Source: Paenibacillus oryzae (lineage in GTDB: Bacteria > Bacillota > Bacilli > Paenibacillales > Paenibacillaceae). Taken from it: DNA of 64,000 nucleotides. The number at the start of each line of letters is the position of its first letter. Within the stretch, counting starts at the first letter, position 1. The position numbers and the translations under genes are program-made. The stretch spans positions 1 to 64,000 of the forward strand of contig NZ_LYPA01000068.1 of assembly GCF_001675045.1 (NCBI RefSeq), read 5' to 3'. The notes under the pieces were generated by a model, which saw only the letters and a list, made by a program, of their open reading frames with translations, was not told where the DNA came from and ran no database searches. This document shows positions 63,369 through 64,000 of this stretch, piece after piece.

Positions 63369-64000
63369 ATGAAGCTTTTACGCTTGAAAAGCAATTTATC
63401 CGGCAGTCTGAGAGACATCTTTCCGTTTGCCGTCTATACCGTCGGCACCGAGATACAGCCACCCTTAACCCGGATGAAGGGCTTTTCGGCTCATCAATTG
63501 TTTTTGACGGTGTCCGGTACGGGGAAATTTCGCAAGTTGGCTCATGATAAGGACAAATGGGACATCCTAGAGAGCGGCAGCCTGCTGTACATTCCGGCGG
63601 GCTGCATGCATGAATATACGCCGACAGGCCAGGAGCCATGGCAGGTTGCCTATGTTACGTTTCTGGAAAACTTCGGGGGGATGATGGACAAGTGGGGCCT
63701 TCGGGGGACGCCCCGTTTATTTCATTTTGCCAATACGGATGTATTAGTCGAACGGATTTATGCCATCTGGGATACCTTCGGCGAGGAGCAGGATGAGTGG
63801 ACAGCATCGGAATATCTGCTGTCGCTGCTGCTCGACCTGCAAAAAAGTCATTGCAAAACAAAACCGGCAGAGCAGCAGCCGCTCATACCGGGCGTATTTC
63901 GGGAAACGATCATGGAAGCGGCCGTGCAATTTATGCACGATCACCTGAACCGTCCGCTTACAATTGAACGGCTGGCTCAGCATGTAGGCTATTCGCAAAA
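63369..64000 (+). CDS. AraC-family regulator (partial, cut by window end)
   Basis: From ATG 63369 (AAGGAG about 9 nt upstream) the frame is open to the end of the window, about 210 codons. The N-terminal part is a cupin-like sensor (LLYIPAGCMHEYTPTG); the last visible residues (FMHDHLNRPLTIERLAQHVG) are the start of the first AraC helix-turn-helix. The second helix-turn-helix lies outside. Its position divergent from lacZ suggests a sugar-responsive activator of that gene. Confidence 0.85.
   Translation, partial: MKLLRLKSNLSGSLRDIFPFAVYTVGTEIQPPLTRMKGFSAHQLFLTVSGTGKFRKLAHDKDKWDILESGSLLYIPAGCMHEYTPTGQEPWQVAYVTFLENFGGMMDKWGLRGTPRLFHFANTDVLVERIYAIWDTFGEEQDEWTASEYLLSLLLDLQKSHCKTKPAEQQPLIPGVFRETIMEAAVQFMHDHLNRPLTIERLAQHVGYSQ

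Overview
The window looks like a chromosome segment of a Paenibacillus-type, spore-forming Bacillales bacterium. The evidence is a fragment of the sporulation sigma factor gene sigK, LexA boxes of the Bacillus type, strong AGGAGG ribosome sites, and a Gram-positive flavin-based electron-transfer locus. It has two parts. Bases 1 to about 44,490 are a mosaic accessory region, almost entirely read on the minus strand. Bases from about 44,490 to the end are ordinary, more GC-rich chromosome.

The accessory region is a defence island. At its left edge are two overlapping tyrosine recombinase genes (103-2168). At its right edge the sigK gene stops abruptly after about 65 codons (44,485-44,691), so the element appears to sit inside sigK, with the rest of sigK expected left of the window. 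Reading in the direction of transcription (right to left), the cargo is: a toxin-antitoxin pair with a small gene; a pRiA4b-like gene, a UPF0158-like gene and a 59-codon gene; an operon of two membrane PH-domain genes, a pPIWI-RE trio (restriction-fold nuclease, DinG-type helicase, PIWI protein) and a YhaM-like HD nuclease; a Fic enzyme; a WYL regulator; a small gene plus a VWA protein; an AddB/AddA-like helicase-nuclease pair; a type I restriction system (hsdM, hsdS, hsdR) with a broken PrrC/RloC-like ATPase; and an operon of two MrfA/YprA-like (DUF1998) helicases, a broken HD gene, a small gene, and mcrB-mcrC.

The most striking observation is regulatory. Five near-identical sites, TGTCAGCGAAYRNRYGTTC as read on the plus strand (one has TGTCAT), lie just downstream of intrinsic terminators and ahead of gene starts. 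Their core matches the Bacillus LexA (SOS) box CGAACRNRYGTTYC. In four of them a -10-like hexamer starts exactly 22 nt after the conserved TGACA, and a well-placed ribosome site and start codon follow 31-39 nt later. The helicase/McrBC operon, the AddAB-like operon, the VWA operon and the pPIWI-RE operon therefore look like one SOS-controlled regulon. The fifth site precedes an apparent gene relic. At least four cargo genes carry clear lesions (HD hydrolase, AddA-like, PH-domain YdbT-like, PrrC/RloC-like ATPase), so the island is partly decayed, while the pPIWI-RE trio, McrBC, both DUF1998 helicases and the type I system read as intact.

The chromosomal half holds a lipoprotein, a sirtuin, another lipoprotein, a formate/nitrite-type channel and a pyrK-pyrD pair. 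It then carries a reorganised flavin-based extracellular electron transfer locus: pplA-like FMN lipoprotein, ndh2 with a membrane tail, a HepS-like gene and a prenyl diphosphate synthase on the plus strand; ecfT, ecfA2, ecfA1, eetB and eetA on the minus strand; and an apbE/fmnB flavin transferase. A lacZ-type beta-galactosidase and the start of an AraC regulator, cut by the window end, complete it. No rRNA, tRNA or CRISPR array was seen.
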